Shown here: positions 1-14,600 of the stretch, piece by piece
Numbering within the stretch: the first letter of the stretch is position 1
How the letters are laid out: every line of letters starts with the position of its first letter
Origin: Wuchereria bancrofti
Taxonomy: Eukaryota; Nematoda; Chromadorea; Rhabditida; Onchocercidae
Direction: 5' to 3'
Length of the DNA: 64,000 bases
NCBI GenBank assembly: GCA_005281725.1
Contig: SSBO01000012.1
Span: 22,034,426 to 22,098,425 of the forward strand
Program-made: the position numbers and the translations under genes
Notes under the pieces: generated by a model
What the model was told of the DNA's origin: nothing
Database searches by the model: none
What the model saw: only the letters and a program-made list of their open reading frames with translations

Positions 1-969
1 AATTCAATGTTTATTTATCAATTCGTCAATTTAATCCATCTATAGCTATAAATAATGTTTACATCGATAAATTAATTAAATATTTGCAGTGTTAATAAGA
101 GTTGAACTTAAAACATGCAAAAGTATCGAATTATTGAATATATTATTTCTTATCGAATCTATTTCCATCTATTTCTTCACTATCTCATTAATCATGTGAT
201 CATCGATATCATAAACACTTACTTTCACTTTCTTTACTAACTTCAAAATTTTCTCAAATGCACTTATTGTTGTTATGCATTAATAAACTTAATTCTCACA
301 CTAAATTGAGGAAAAATGATCAATTTCAAAAGCTATGAGAGAGGAAGATTAACGATAAGATTTGTCAGCAAAAAAAAAAAAAAAATTTCTTTCACATTGT
401 TTAAAAAATTTGAAAATGAATGGAAGTAGGGTGAGAGAAAAGAAGAAGAAAAAAAAAAGAAAACTAAAAGAAAACAAAGAAATCAATAAAAAAAAAAAAG
501 GAAAGATGTAAAAATAAGAAATAAATGGAATCAAGAAGAAAGTATATGGCATAAAGCTATTTTGACGCACATTGATGAAAATGAAGCCAATAATCATCGA
601 ATTATTGGATTTTTGGTCAATAACATAACTAGTTAGGATGATGGTGGCATTGCTTAGTAAGATCGAAATTACTTTTACTATACACAATTTTCTTAATTTT
701 ATTTCAAATATTTACTTATTTGTAAAATTTTACTCCTGGTAATTTAATTTATTTCTTTCAAAAAAAAGAAAAAACTTTAATTTTTTTTTTTTTGTTTGTT
801 TTCAAAAGGAAGTATAAATTATTCTAATATCAAATTTATCATATAAATTAATTCATAAATTTTCTTTTCTTCATTTTGTATAAATAAGTTATCAAATATT
901 TCTCAATTAAGAAATATTTATGCATTTTAATAGTTGAACAATATTTACATTTTTATTAGGTAAAACCAT

Positions 970-1135
970 TCACTATTATTATTTATTACTGCTATTATCA
1001 CTATTGTTATTATTTTTATTATCATTGTTATTATCACTATTACTTATTGCTGCTATTATCACTATTGTTATTATTTTTATTATCATTGTTATTATCACTA
1101 TTATTATTATTATTGTTATTATTATTTATTTCCAT
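970..1135. repeat. Imperfect ATT/ATC trinucleotide microsatellite with internal duplication
   Basis: A run of TTA, ATT, ATC and GTT triplets. A block of roughly 65 bp (from TATTACTGCTATTATCACTA onward) occurs twice in tandem, so this is a microsatellite that has also duplicated at a larger scale. Confidence 0.75.
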
Positions 1136-2298
1136 TAGCATTATAATTTGAAGTGTTATTTAACATTTTTGAATAATCATTTTTGAATAGGTAAAACCAT
1201 TCATCCATTACTATCATTTATTATTATCACTGCTATTATCACTACAGTGGTGATAACATCGGCAAATGAAAGACTATCAATTTAAAACAAAATTGTTTTG
1301 AAAAAACGAAAATATATAACCGGAAAAATGGATATAGTGAAGTGTAGTGATAAATATTCTGATCAGTAATTTAATTAGAAAACCTTTGAAACGAATTTTA
1401 ATGGTGCGTTGAGTGTAATTAAATCAGTTTGAAAGCGAATGAAATTTAAATGGAATTGTCACATTTATATAATTATTATACACTTTAAGTATTATTATAT
1501 TGCAATCACGACATTAATTCATAAATATTTGAAGTCAACAAAATAATGAATTAATTTCTGGATGGTATAAACTGGATGAAAGTGAAAATATTAGAGAATA
1601 ACTGAAATACATTGTTGTTTATGAGCTCATGAGTTTTGTTTAATACTAAATTAAATGCATAAATAATTCGACCTAAAATTAAGAATATAAAATTTGAAAT
1701 GAAAAAGAATGAAAAAATCAAATGATCGTTTTTATTTTGCAATTAACTTTCAAGCTAAAAAAAATCCAAATTGTTTAATCTTTTCATTCATATTTTCAGT
1801 TCTCATATATTCAAATATGAGGAATGTAAGTTAAGATATTCAATTACTATCTAACTTAATATTTGCAACTATCGTTGAGTGCATTAACAAATTTAATTAA
1901 TAAAATTTATAAATGTATCCAAGGACATGCGGTAAAATGCATAAATAATTCGATCAATCTTAATTAAATCATTGTTCAAGTAAAAATATTTTACTCTTCG
2001 AGTGTATATCGTTATTAAACATAAATTGTATCAGTACTAAAAATTTGAATTTCAAATTTTTCAGAGAAATGAGAAGGAAAAAAGTAATGAAAAATGTCAA
2101 TCATATAGTAATCACTGATATTGCAACGGCACTCATCAACAAAGTTTGACATTAGAATTCAGTAGGGAGAATGAAATGATCATAAACGACTACTATTTAT
2201 ATTACCTCTGAATTTTGGTTAGGTTATTGAGTAAAATTTTTCTATGATAAAGTATTTCTCACAAAGTTATCAGTTGTTATCATTTGATCTTTTTAGAA

Positions 2299-2340
2299 AA
2301 AAAAACGATAACTCTCTTAACAGAGAGTTATCGTTTTTTT
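2299..2340. other. Perfect 19-bp inverted repeat (hairpin)
   Basis: Arms 2299-2317 and 2322-2340 are exact reverse complements around a 4-nt loop TAAC. The core is ACGATAACTCTCT / AGAGAGTTATCGT and it is flanked by A and T runs that also pair. It could be a small foldback element, a structured RNA or a replication-slippage palindrome. It is too short for a typical pre-miRNA. Confidence 0.8.
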
Positions 2341-2611
2341 CTTAAACTTGGATAGTGTTAATTTTGATTTTTTGTCGTATATTGTAATTTTTTACTGGAA
2401 AAAATTTCCAGTAATTTTAATTATATCTAAAGTTTTGTCAATTCAAATAATAATTAGAATTTCTTCAAGCTTTTTACAAATTAAAATTGTTTGTTTTCTT
2501 AAATTAAGAAATTCATCATTTTTTTTCTTTTTTTTTTTATAAGACAATTAAAATTTTCTGAAGTTAATTTTTCATTTTTATGTCAGGTAAAATTTAGATG
2601 AAAAAACTTAC

Positions 2612-5600
2612 ACGGTAATAATTCATATCGACGATACCAACGTTCAAATACTCCAGCCGACAAATGCGCAAAAACCATATTACCTTAAGCTTTCATATCG
2701 AAAAATTCACAAAAAAAAAAAAAAATAACTAATTGCTTTTTTCAGTCATTTTAATATTTTTTATTGTTATTTCAGTTTTGAAAAAAATTTTGATTGATAA
2801 ATTTTGATTCATACATGAAAATGATTATTATATTAAGAAAGTTTTTTTTTCTTTTTCATGGAAATATTGTGGAAATTTTTTGTTTGTTTTTTTTTTTTTT
2901 CATAATTGCTTTACCCATATTAAATTTTCCTAAAATTACAAATTTCCATTCAGTAATATAATACTGATTAATGAGTAAAAAGTTTAAATGATAATCGGAA
3001 TTATCATTCATTCATTTTTGATATTGCAAAAACAAAATTTCATTAATTTATCCTTCCGATTTAACTTACTTTTTTGATTTTTTGGTGTTGGAAAAAATCG
3101 AAATGGTTCAATATGTATTTCAGGGCTATTAACAACCATAATAATGATAATATTTGTGAAAATAGTATACGAACGAACAATTGTGATCCCAAAGGCTCCA
3201 TCACATGTTGAAACTACAAGTTATAAATTTCAAAAAAAAAAATTCAAAAATTCAAAAAATTAAAAAACAGAGGAAAAATTTCCTGCAAAATAACTTCGTA
3301 ACAAGAATTTTGCATTTTTTTCTTCCTATTTTATTCATCATTGATTAATACTAATTAGCAGTGTAATTAACAGTAATTTTTATGATGGATAAATATACAA
3401 TGTTATTTGATGCTTACTACCTATCATATATATTTAAAAAAAGAAATTTAATCTTACAAAAATTGTGAAATAAATTTTTTTTGCTAACTTTTTTTATGCT
3501 AACTATAAATTCAGAAAGGAATCAGTGAACGAATTTGCGGTGAAAATTGAAATAATTCATAATTCTAATTTCAATTTTAATTTTTCAAACAAATTTCTAA
3601 ACAAGACTGAATGACTTATTATGCTTAATGGAATATAAATCTATGTTTAAAGATAAATAAGTCTATAGCTTTGATAATGGAATAGTAAATTTTTTTTAAA
3701 TAAAAGTGCGAATAATTGCTAGCCAAGCAGAAATTATGGAAAAATTATTAAAATCATAATGAAATTCAACAAAATATTCAATTCAAATATTGCATTTCAA
3801 ATATCAGATTTCTTCAAATGACTAAGCAAACTATTTATGCAAATGAAATTAAATCAAATTAACTTTTTGAACAATCCAAAAAAAAAAAGAAAAGTTGATT
3901 TGTTTTAATTAGTGCAACTAATTATTTCTAAGTATGAATTTCTAAGCATCTAAGCATTTTTCACAGAAAAGAAAATGAAGTTAAAGCAGAATTGTTTCAT
4001 TAGATAAAACAAATTTTAATTCCTATAGCTGAAATATTTCATTGAAAAAAAAATTCGAACTTTAAAAAAAAATCTCATTAACCAAAAAAAAGAGCTCATG
4101 TAATGCAATGAAAGAGTTGATTTAATGAGGAAAAAAATTTTCTTTAAAATAATTTGGCAAATATTCTTTTAAACAAAAGTTGTTATAAGCATCGTTAATT
4201 TTGCTTTTCCAAGAAAAAAAAAAAAAGAAAAAATATGGTGGAAAATAAATATTCAAAGAGTGTTTAAACTGTAATATAATAGAAACACACACTTGAAAAA
4301 TATTATTTTAACATTTTTAACCCTTTAATTTATGAAATTTTCGCCTTTTTTCGATTAAAATTTGAAATTTTAAAACGAAAATTGGAAAATTTACTTTATA
4401 CTAAAACAAAATCATTGAAATATGACAATTTTTGTTTGCAAAATAGACATAAAAAAATTAATGCATTTTTATTGCAAAATTATTTCAATACTGCTAAATT
4501 TACTAATTTTGTTCAAATTGTTTATGGTTTAATTGTTGTTGTGAATAGAGTAAAAAGTAATGAGCAATAAGTTACACATTGATCTTTTCTGATAATAACA
4601 ATAAATATTAATTTTTATGAACTAATTAATAGCAAATGTCGATCACTTTTATAGCAGTCATTAAGTAATGATAAAATTGAATGTGACAAACTAATTATCA
4701 TTTAATAAGTTAAAGTTAAAAAGAATCATGAATCGAAGTTATCAAAATATACTACTATTTTTTTATCAAAGTAATTATCATTTTATAGTTTGATAAAACA
4801 AAAAGAAAGAATTTTTATCAGCAAAAGTGATCAAAATATCATGCTATTATCAGCTTTCGTTTTTGCTCTTTCGTTTTTTGATTTTTGCATCGAATTATTT
4901 AAATACTTGTGCTAATGAAATAAGAAATAATAAACAAATAAATCTATTTTATTTTTTCTTTTTCAAACTTTAGCAACCATTTAAAAAGAAACTATAAATG
5001 CTTTAAAAAAAGAAAAAAGTAGGAATTGTTTGGTAGAAAATGTTTAACACATATAACAAATCACTGATAATTTTCAAATAAATTTGATCATTTGTTCAAA
5101 GTTAGCAAAAAATTCATCCAAACTACAAATACTTAAGCAATTAATTGGTTATTTGTTTGTGTAATTTTTGAAATTTTGTGGAAATTTCATCAACAATAAT
5201 AAGCGAATTAAAATAAAATACTAAATCTGAAGAAAAATTTCTTTTTTTTTTCAAATCTAATAGTTGAGTAGTTAAAGGGAGAAGAGAGGGATAAAAAAAA
5301 AAAAAAAACTTTTAGGGATAGTTGTCGTCGTGGTGGAAGAGCATTTGATATGACAATACCAAAGGGATTCGAAAAAAATTAAAAAAAAATTTTTTTTTTT
5401 TGAAAATGATAGGGATGGTTGGATGGATAAGATAACAACAACAAATACAAAGCAAATTGTTGAAATTCTAACAAATCTACTGGGAATCACAGGTGTACAG
5501 GCGCAAATGGAAGGATAGTAGGAAGAAAAAAGTATTCAGCACTTTTCCGCCCAATTCATATTGTTATAAATAATGAGATGAGAAAATTTAACGGGCAATT

Positions 5601-8600
5601 ACATACGTATATGTGTGTGTGTGGTCCAAAAAAAAAGTTTTATTTATTTAAATTTTATTAAAATAATAAAAAAAAAAACAAAGATGATGCAATTAATTAA
5701 ACTTAAATGTAATTAATAATTAAAGTTAATCTTAAATTTTAACAAAAGATAGTTCATCATTTGTAAAATTATATAAAAAGAATGAAAAAAAAAAAGAAAA
5801 GTATGAAAAGAAAAATAGAAATATACGCCAAATACATAAATCCTTTTTATAATTTTCATATTTTCATAAACATTTTAACAGCTTTTCTATCTTCTCATTC
5901 TCCACCTCTTTCTCACTTTCATCATATTTTAATCTTACGAAAAGAAATTCTTTTATGATGAATTAATTAAAAATTTATTCCATAAATAAAAATTTCAGTT
6001 AAATTTTTTATTTTAAAAAATAGCAAGAAAAAAACGTTTTCCCAGTAAAAATTTTGTTTACATTTATGAAAGTTTTCATTATAAAAAAAAAAAAATCACA
6101 AAATCTTTATTTAAATTAATTCTATTTTGACATTTTTTTTTTTTTTTTTTTTTTTTGTTGAAGTTATTGTGAAAAGACAAATTGTAATCAAAAATGATTG
6201 ATAAATATTTTAAAAAGAAATAAGAAAGAATGGGCCTAAAGTGGAAGCATATGAAATTGTAATTTATGTTTTTTTTTTTTTCTTTTCATTTTCTTTTCAC
6301 TAAAATATTGGAAAATCATACATTAGTCATAGTATGAACTAGTTTTTTTTTTTCATTAATTTTTATTAATTTAAAATATTTGCTCTTAATTTTTAAAAAT
6401 TAAAAATTGTTTCATATACTGGAAGAGAACAAATGACTTCAAGTTTGTCACCTGGCATTAAAATGTTAACAACCTCTTAATATCACCGATATTTTAGGCC
6501 TTTACCTTTTCTATTTCAACACTAATAGTCGCACTTATCATCTATGCATTTTTCTCACAAAAATTTTCAGGTAAAATTTGAATTTACCTTTGGGTAAAAT
6601 TTACCTATTATTAATAGAGTAAGTAAGAACAATAATGATATGTAAGTTTAACATATGACAAATTTATGCGCAAAGAAAATGAGTGAAATTTTTTTCTATT
6701 AAATTAAAAAAATTTATAACTGATATTGAAATTTTTTTGCGATGTAAACAAGATTTAAAAGTGCTTAATAGCTGAGCAATTGAAATAATTGAACAGAAAT
6801 ATTTTTATTAAATTTGTAATATGAAATATTATATATTGCATGGTGCTTCTCATTGATTTAATTACTTCGAAATCGGCGAAGTAAATGTAAACCAAATTTG
6901 AATGTTCTATAAAAAAAAAAAAATTGAGAAAATTGAATAAATTGAAATATATTTCGTTTTTTTTTTTTAATGAAATTTCCACTTATTACTATTTTTTTTT
7001 TTTCTATTTCTATGTATACTTTAAATATTCTACTTGAAATAAATTTCATATAAAACATAAAATTTCAAAAAAAAAAAAATTCTTTGGTAAAATTAATTTT
7101 TCTTCAGAAATAATTACATACTTGTTTACTAATATGCATTATTAATATATTCAAATTTATGTTTATATTAATTTCAGTTTTGATTAATTAATGTTATAAA
7201 ATTTAAACATATTGATAAGGCAAGTTCAAGGTTTTTTTTTTTTTTTTACTTCTAATAATGACAATATCAAGTTTATAGCATTACGAGAAAATTTCGTATA
7301 AAAAATTTTATTAAACTTGTTAGATTATCAGTTTTAAATTAGTGAACACGAAATAATTAGATAATTAATGATTAACCAATAAAATACCAATTAACAGACA
7401 TATCTATGTGACAATATCTCTTAAAATCTCTTTGATAGATCTTTCATTTTAAGGGTGAATGAGACAATTAAAAATTTATTTCAATTATCTTTCTATCATT
7501 TTATTTTCCTCTTACTTTCATTTATACTTAAATATTTGAATTTTTTTGTATGCAAAATAAGACGTTGCTAAAAATTAATATTATATTTTTCAAAATTGTC
7601 ATATGACATAATAAATAATGTTTATAAATTAATGAGAAAAAAAGTGTTTGAAGAAGAAAAAAGTATTTGGATGAAATTTCCAAAAGACTTATTGAAAAAA
7701 AAAAAAAAAAGGAGGAAAAAAAAACGAAAGGAAGTTTTAAGCTGTGACATTAAAATTTCCATTTAAATAAATGCCTCAAAACTATTTTTTCTATCGAAAC
7801 AGCAAAAGTAAAAGCAAGAAGTTAAGGAAATTACAATTTTTTTCCTTCTCTTTCTAATTTTTTTTTTTTACTACTTGCAAATTTTTTATACTTTTTTTAA
7901 AATAATTACGAATACATTTAATAATCTGAAAGATAGCAAAATTTTGATCATGACAAAATTATTTAAAAATAAACAAAAATAAAAAATCAATAAAATTAAT
8001 TAAAAAATGATGAAATTATATTTTCAAAATGTTGCAAATATAATGTATTAATGCAAATAAACTTTTTATTGCGTTCGTTTTTTGAATAAACTTAGGCTTA
8101 AACTTAAGCTTATATCATAATTTAAATTTCTGTTTTTTTTTTTTTTTGCAAATTTTTTATACTTATTTTTGAAATAATATGAGAATTATTTCAAAATCAA
8201 TAAAATTAATTAAAAAATGATGAAATTATTTGCAAATATCACATTTTCGAGAAGTATTAAATGAAAAAAAAAAGTTTCAGTGTGAAAAAAAAAATTTCAT
8301 TTTTTCATTGCGTCATCTCTGAGCGTTTTTTTGAAATGAATTTTGAGTGAATGAGTTAAAAAAGCTTCAGGGAATCATTCCATAAACATATTTTAGTTAC
8401 TTTGAAATGTAACTTAATAAGTGTGATAAAAAGGCTTTACAAGTTTTTTTTTTTTTTTTGATGAAACAGTGCCTTAGGCATTAATGCATATCAATTTGTT
8501 AAAGCTTTTTAATACTTAAAATTACCGTACTGACTCTTTTTTTCGTTAAAATGATTTTGTTTCACATTTTTAAACTTTTCTTTTCATTGCTTTCTTGAAA

Positions 8601-11600
8601 AAAAATATCATTTCAAAAATAATATAGCTGTTAATTAAATATTTCTATTAACATTCTAAAACAAAAAAATAAATAAATAAATAAGTTTCGGATTTTGGAT
8701 TAAAAAGTATTGTGTTTATTTTTTATTTTTGCAATAATATATTACAATTTATTTTTATAAAAACGTAAATATTTTAATTTAAGGAAAGAAAAATTAAAAA
8801 AAAAAGAAACTTTCCGCCGAAATATTTTTTATTTTTTAATAGCCAATACATAAAAGTTCGATTCAATCATTAAGTGATATTATTTCATTTTAATCAGAAA
8901 TTAATAATAATGCATTATCATTTACATTTTCAATTTGTCTTTTTAATTTAAAAATTGAAAGATGCAAAAAATTATTGCTGAAATATTTGTCAATTCTGAT
9001 ATGCTATAATCGAAATGAAATTTACTTATTATAATCAATGATTCGTTTCTTGAAATTATTGAATTGCTTAAATTGTTGCAATTATTAAAAAAAAAAATCT
9101 CAAATTAAACTTAATGACGCAAAAAGAAAAATGAGTCCTTTTCAAGAAAAGAAAAAAAAAGTTAAATCATGTAAAATTTGAATAATAAATCATTTAAATT
9201 GAATATGCATAAGTATGTATAATTGGTCTCAATTGCTTGCTTAAATCCGGAATCGCAGCTTGCTTAAATCCGGAATCACAAATAGGATAATCCAAAATTT
9301 GCTTACAGAAATGATAAAAAATGCATTTGAGAAAAAAAAAAAAAAAGATGAAAGATATTTCAAATTATTTGCTTAAATCCTGAATCATTATCATCCGGAT
9401 AATTCAGTATTTGCATAAAGAAATAATCAAAATGCATAAGGAAAAATAAAAACGGAAACTTGCCTGGTACCAAATTAAATGGTTTTTTATAAATTCGATT
9501 ACTACGGATCATTTGATCAATATGATGACGCTGATAGGGACGATGATGCCAATTGTTATCAGTCATTGTACCAATTTCTTCTGAATGTAATAACCGGAAA
9601 GTATCAACCATTCAGAATTTTTGATCCTTCAGGTACATACCGAAATGTTTTACGATCAGTTCAAATAATTTTTGCAATAATTTGTCGCGAAACGATTTCA
9701 AATTATTTCAATAATTTGTAACAAAAAAAAAAAAAAAAAAAAAACGAAAAAACAAAATGCATTGTAAAATTATCATCAAATTGTTAAAAATACTTATTTG
9801 AAAATTGTACGAATAAAGTAAAAATGAAAAAATGACAAAATGTTGAAGCAATGAAATGTAAAATTTTTAAATGTTTTATTTGCAAACGAAAACAACCACA
9901 AAAAGATTACGTACGAAGTTAGAGATCAATTGAAATTAGAGAGGAAAAACAAGAAAAAAAAAAGAACGGAAAAAAAAAGAACGAAAAAAAATGACGAAAT
10001 TGTCAAAAAATCATAAAGTTTAAAAGAGAGAAAAAAAAAAACAAAGTGCTTGAAATATTTTAATTCACATTTAATTTAAGTTTATCTAACATAATTCAAA
10101 ATTCATACTTCAAATATTTTAATTTTTTATTCTTTCGACTATAATTGAAAAAAAAAATCGGTCAAAATTTCAATTGTAAAAGATACTATTGTCATTTTTC
10201 TTTTTTTTTTTTTGTAAATTAGAGAAATTTAAATCAATTAAATCAGTTATTCAAATATTTGATAGGTTTTGCTAAATATTTCAAATTAATCGATCTCAAG
10301 TTAAATTGTTTCTTTTTAAATTTATTTTGATAAATTCTAACTTTATCAATTATTTATAGAAAATAAAAATTTTTCTCGATCAAAGCTGAAGGTGTAGTTT
10401 TTTAAAAAAAAAAATGAACAAAAAATTCTGAATTAATCAGAATATAAAAAGAGAAGTTAGCATACGAAATTTTCAAATTTAATATATGCAATAACAACAA
10501 TTTAGAATGAAATAAAAAAGTTGAAATTTGTATAAATACTAGAATACACAAATTATTATTAATTTATTAAAGTATGCTAATTGCTTTGGATTTCAAAAGA
10601 TATCACAAATCAAAAAATTTAAAATATATTTAAAAAAAAATTAAAATATATTAAAGTATGCTAATTGCTTTGGATTTCAAAAGATATAACAAATCAAAAA
10701 ATTTAAAATATATTAAAAAAAATAATTAAAATATATTAAAGTATGCTAATTGCTTTGGATTTCAAAAGATATAACAAAATCTTCTATCTACTAATATAAA
10801 CATTGGTGTAAGCAAAGAATTTAATGAAATTAATTCCTAAACTGTAATTTCAATTGTTATTTTAATTGTTTCATTTATTAATTTCAAATTAAAGAAAAAA
10901 AAATGGAATGAAACGATAGTTGAAATAAATTTGTAGCATGAAAAGTGAAAAATTTTAAATATACTAGTTTGAGTTTTGCTTGACTAGTTCAATTGAATGA
11001 ATTCTTCAAATTGGCATTTTTCAAATTTGGTGTGAAAAGGAGCCCATAAGCCTAGTAGTATATCTTTTGCACTGGATAAAGCAAATTATTTTAACATAGG
11101 CCATAACTTGATAGCATTGGCCATAACTTGATAGCATTGGCCATAATTTGATAGTATTGGCCATAACTTGATAGCATTGGCCATAACTTATATGTTGCAA
11201 ATACAATTTAGCAATAATGCGATTACATTTTATCACAATAAACTTTAATTATTACTGCTTACAATATTTGATTACAAAATCAATTTTGTTATTGAAGAAA
11301 TTTTCAATTCCTAAAACTTTTATATTTTTTTTTTAAAAAATAAGTTACAAAGCAAAAGAGTGAAAGAAAGAGAGAAGAGAGAAAGGAAAGAGAAGAGAAA
11401 AAGGTAAAAAAAAAATGCCGAAATTACAAGAAAAAAAAAGTGTTGGACAAGTAATTTTGTTTCAAAATTTTTTTTTTCATTCCTTTTCTTTTTGAAAATG
11501 ACAAATTGATGCTATTGGAAAAATAAAATAAAAATGAAAAATCATAAAAATACGAAATAAAATTAACAAAACAAATGTCCTTTAATACTCTAAACTTTAT

Positions 11601-14600
11601 TGTTGTGAGAAATTTGAAATTAAATTATCTTATTTTTTAGTCATTACAAAAAATAAAACCGTAAAAAAAAGAATGAAAATAAAAATAAATAACAAAATTA
11701 AATAAATTAATAAAATAGGACAGTTGCTAGTAATTACATAGTTAAAAAAGTAAACAACAGTCGATGGTTTTCATATTTGTTTACATCAGTAAAAAAAAAT
11801 TTAGAATCAAAACTTATACATATATTTAAAAATATAATACTTAATTTTAATACATCATTAATTTCATTAATAAAATGATTTCATGCAAATTTCTTGCATA
11901 ATACAAATTATAATCATATTCTAAACTTCCTGTAAATTCCGTTTCATACATAATTCTAAATTCTTTTTGATTTGAATTTCCGAAAAATTCGATTTCCTTC
12001 CTTTTTTTTTCTTTTATGAAAATTAATAATTGAATCATAAACTCAATCATACAAAAAAAAATTTCAATTTGAATTCCTTATAAATTCGTAAAGAAATCTC
12101 TTCAGTAAAATTTTCTGCTAAAATTTTTATTTCTTCTTTTTCCTTTTTTGCTTTCCTTTTTTTTAACGAATGTTAAATTGTTACAGTAAACAAAAAAGTT
12201 ATAATTTTGAAATTATTTAATAAATATATTTAATAATTAATAAAATATTGTTGTAAAAAGAAAAAAGAAACATTTACGTTTCTTTTATGAAAAAAAAAAA
12301 TGAAAAAATAATCGAATATTTGTCATTTCTGCTAATTTCAACAAAATGTGCAATGATTTTAGCATTTAATAAGCTAACTTCACATATTTTAATTTTTATA
12401 TTTCAAATTTCACATTTCTGTTTTTTTTTTTTCTCATTGCTATTCATCTAATCTTCTTCATATTAAATTCTTCAATTTTTCACTCATTTGAATGTAAGAA
12501 ATTGCTATGCAATTAACAAAATTATCCGGAATTTTTGAGCAGAAAATCAAGAAATAAAAAAAAATAATCAAAAAATTTGCTAACACTTAAAAATTTTATT
12601 TATTGATAAAATTTCATATACTTTGAAAAATTTTTTTTTTTTTTGATGTTATTTGTTCCATTTCAAAAATTTTAAAATATTCCATAAGTTCCATTTAATA
12701 ATTTTCATTTTTAACAAAATTAATTTAAAATTAGATATTTAATAGAATAAAAATTAAAATTAGTTTTGCCTTACTATTGCATCGTATTGCATTTTCTTAA
12801 ATTTTTCTAATTCATTTATCGAAATCTTGCATTGCTTTCTTTTTAACATATTAAAATGGGGAAAAATTTTTGTAGCTAATTAGTGAGAGATGAAAATTTT
12901 AATTAAAAAGGAACAAAATTATATTTTAATCAAATTTCAAATTCCTTTGCGATATAAACATAATATATTACAGCAATAAATCACATATATATCAGTGTTC
13001 TATATAAGTTATAAATCATTTTATATGAAGAATTTTGAAATTTTATTAAAATAAGCATATTATGCTTTAAATTAAAAACCAAAAAATAAAATATTGAATT
13101 GGGAAAATTAAAAATAAGAAGTCAAAAGAATAATGGTAATATATTTTAGTTTTCTTCCCTTTTTGTCTAAATGACATTTTCTTTTTTCTTTTCTAATATT
13201 ATTTAAGCGTTAAAGAAGTAATTTTAAAAAGTTATACATAAAAAACTTAAAATTTAAAAATTAGTTTACATTAAACAATCAATAAAAATTATAATAAATT
13301 GATTAAAATTGAGTGGGTGAAAAACTTAGAAATAAAAAGGAAAAGTTATTTTTCTAGCAATCTTCATTGCCTTTTAATTAGAGCTAAGGGAAATTCTCAG
13401 GTAGTGAATTATAATCGAAATAATAATAGAAATGATTTTCAATTTTGAACAAAACGGAAAAAAAAAACAAATCTTGACAAACATTGAATGTAGCAATAAA
13501 ATAGCAGCAAAATAAATTATTTTCTTTATTCAATTAAATTCAATTCCCATTACTGATTCAATTTTTTGCTGAAAAAAAAATTTAACAATCGCATGGTTTA
13601 AATTCAAATCAAAAACATTGAAATCATTTGATCTCTTATAAAATATGTTAATTAAATACACTTAGAATAATTAACTAAGGTAAGCATTACGCGAAGATTA
13701 GAAGAATATAACAGCAATTGAACATATTAGTAATTTAAGTATTATTTAATTTAAAAAAAAAAAGACAAAAAAACGAAAAGAATAAAAAATAATAATAAAA
13801 AAAATGAAGTAGTAAATAATAAAAATCGAACAATACCCTTTATATTTTATGAAATACTCACTTACCCATACCCTTCTCAATGGGTTAAATTTATTCCTAG
13901 TGATAACGTAATAAGAAATAATCATTTCTTTGCTTCTTTTCTCATCAATTTTAATTTCATGAATTGTTTATAGACAGGAAAAAAAGAAAAAGAGACTAAG
14001 TTAAGTGCATTTTGCGTAAATAACTAAATAGCACCTATTAGGCTTGGCCTTTATATATTAAACATTCATTTTGGGCCAATCGAATAAATAATCTAAAATC
14101 GGATGGATTGACAAATTAAAAAGGAAGCAAACTCATTAATCACTTATTCTTTTATATTCTAATATATAAATAAGCTTCGTTTCATACTAATCTTTAGCAT
14201 ACACATACACACACACATACACAAACATACACACACACACACACAAACAGACAGACAAACACATACATACACATGTATGTGTGTATGTATGTATTAAAGT
14301 TTCCATTCGTCATCATTTGTATTGACAAGTTGAGATTTATTAAAAATGCAAAAATGTGCTATAAGAATTTCTATTATTATTCATTGAGTCAAAGATTATT
14401 TGCATTTATTTGTTTACCTATTTTTTAGTTAATTAATTCATTAATTAATTTCATATAAACTATTAAAAGATAAACAATATGAAATAGTTTTTTTTTCTTA
14501 TCGCTCAGTGTAAATATTATTATTATTACTATTATTGTTATGTAAATATTATTATTACTATTATTGTTATGTAAATATTATTATTATTACTATCATTGTT

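Larger units (their letters stand above)
1..2611. other. AT-rich non-coding sequence at left edge
   Basis: No exon with convincing splice signals was found here. The stretch holds homopolymer A/T runs, an imperfect ATT/ATC microsatellite near 1.0 kb and a perfect hairpin near 2.3 kb, both listed separately. If the minus-strand gene of this region continues leftwards, this is intron or 3' sequence of that gene. Confidence 0.5.

Noticed and set aside
349..687. Minus-strand 112-codon Phe/Ser/Leu-rich frame
   Set aside because: Translation of poly-purine/A runs, with no conserved composition and no splice support.
9479..9721. Plus-strand open frame of 80 codons, Asp/Tyr-rich
   Set aside because: No acceptor upstream. 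The overlapping minus-strand exon has a good acceptor, a consensus GC donor and a phase matching the previous exon.
11021..11236. Minus-strand frame with a repeated Tyr-Gly-Gln-Cys-Tyr-Gln-Val-Met motif
   Set aside because: It is the translation of the 20-bp minisatellite and has no gene context.
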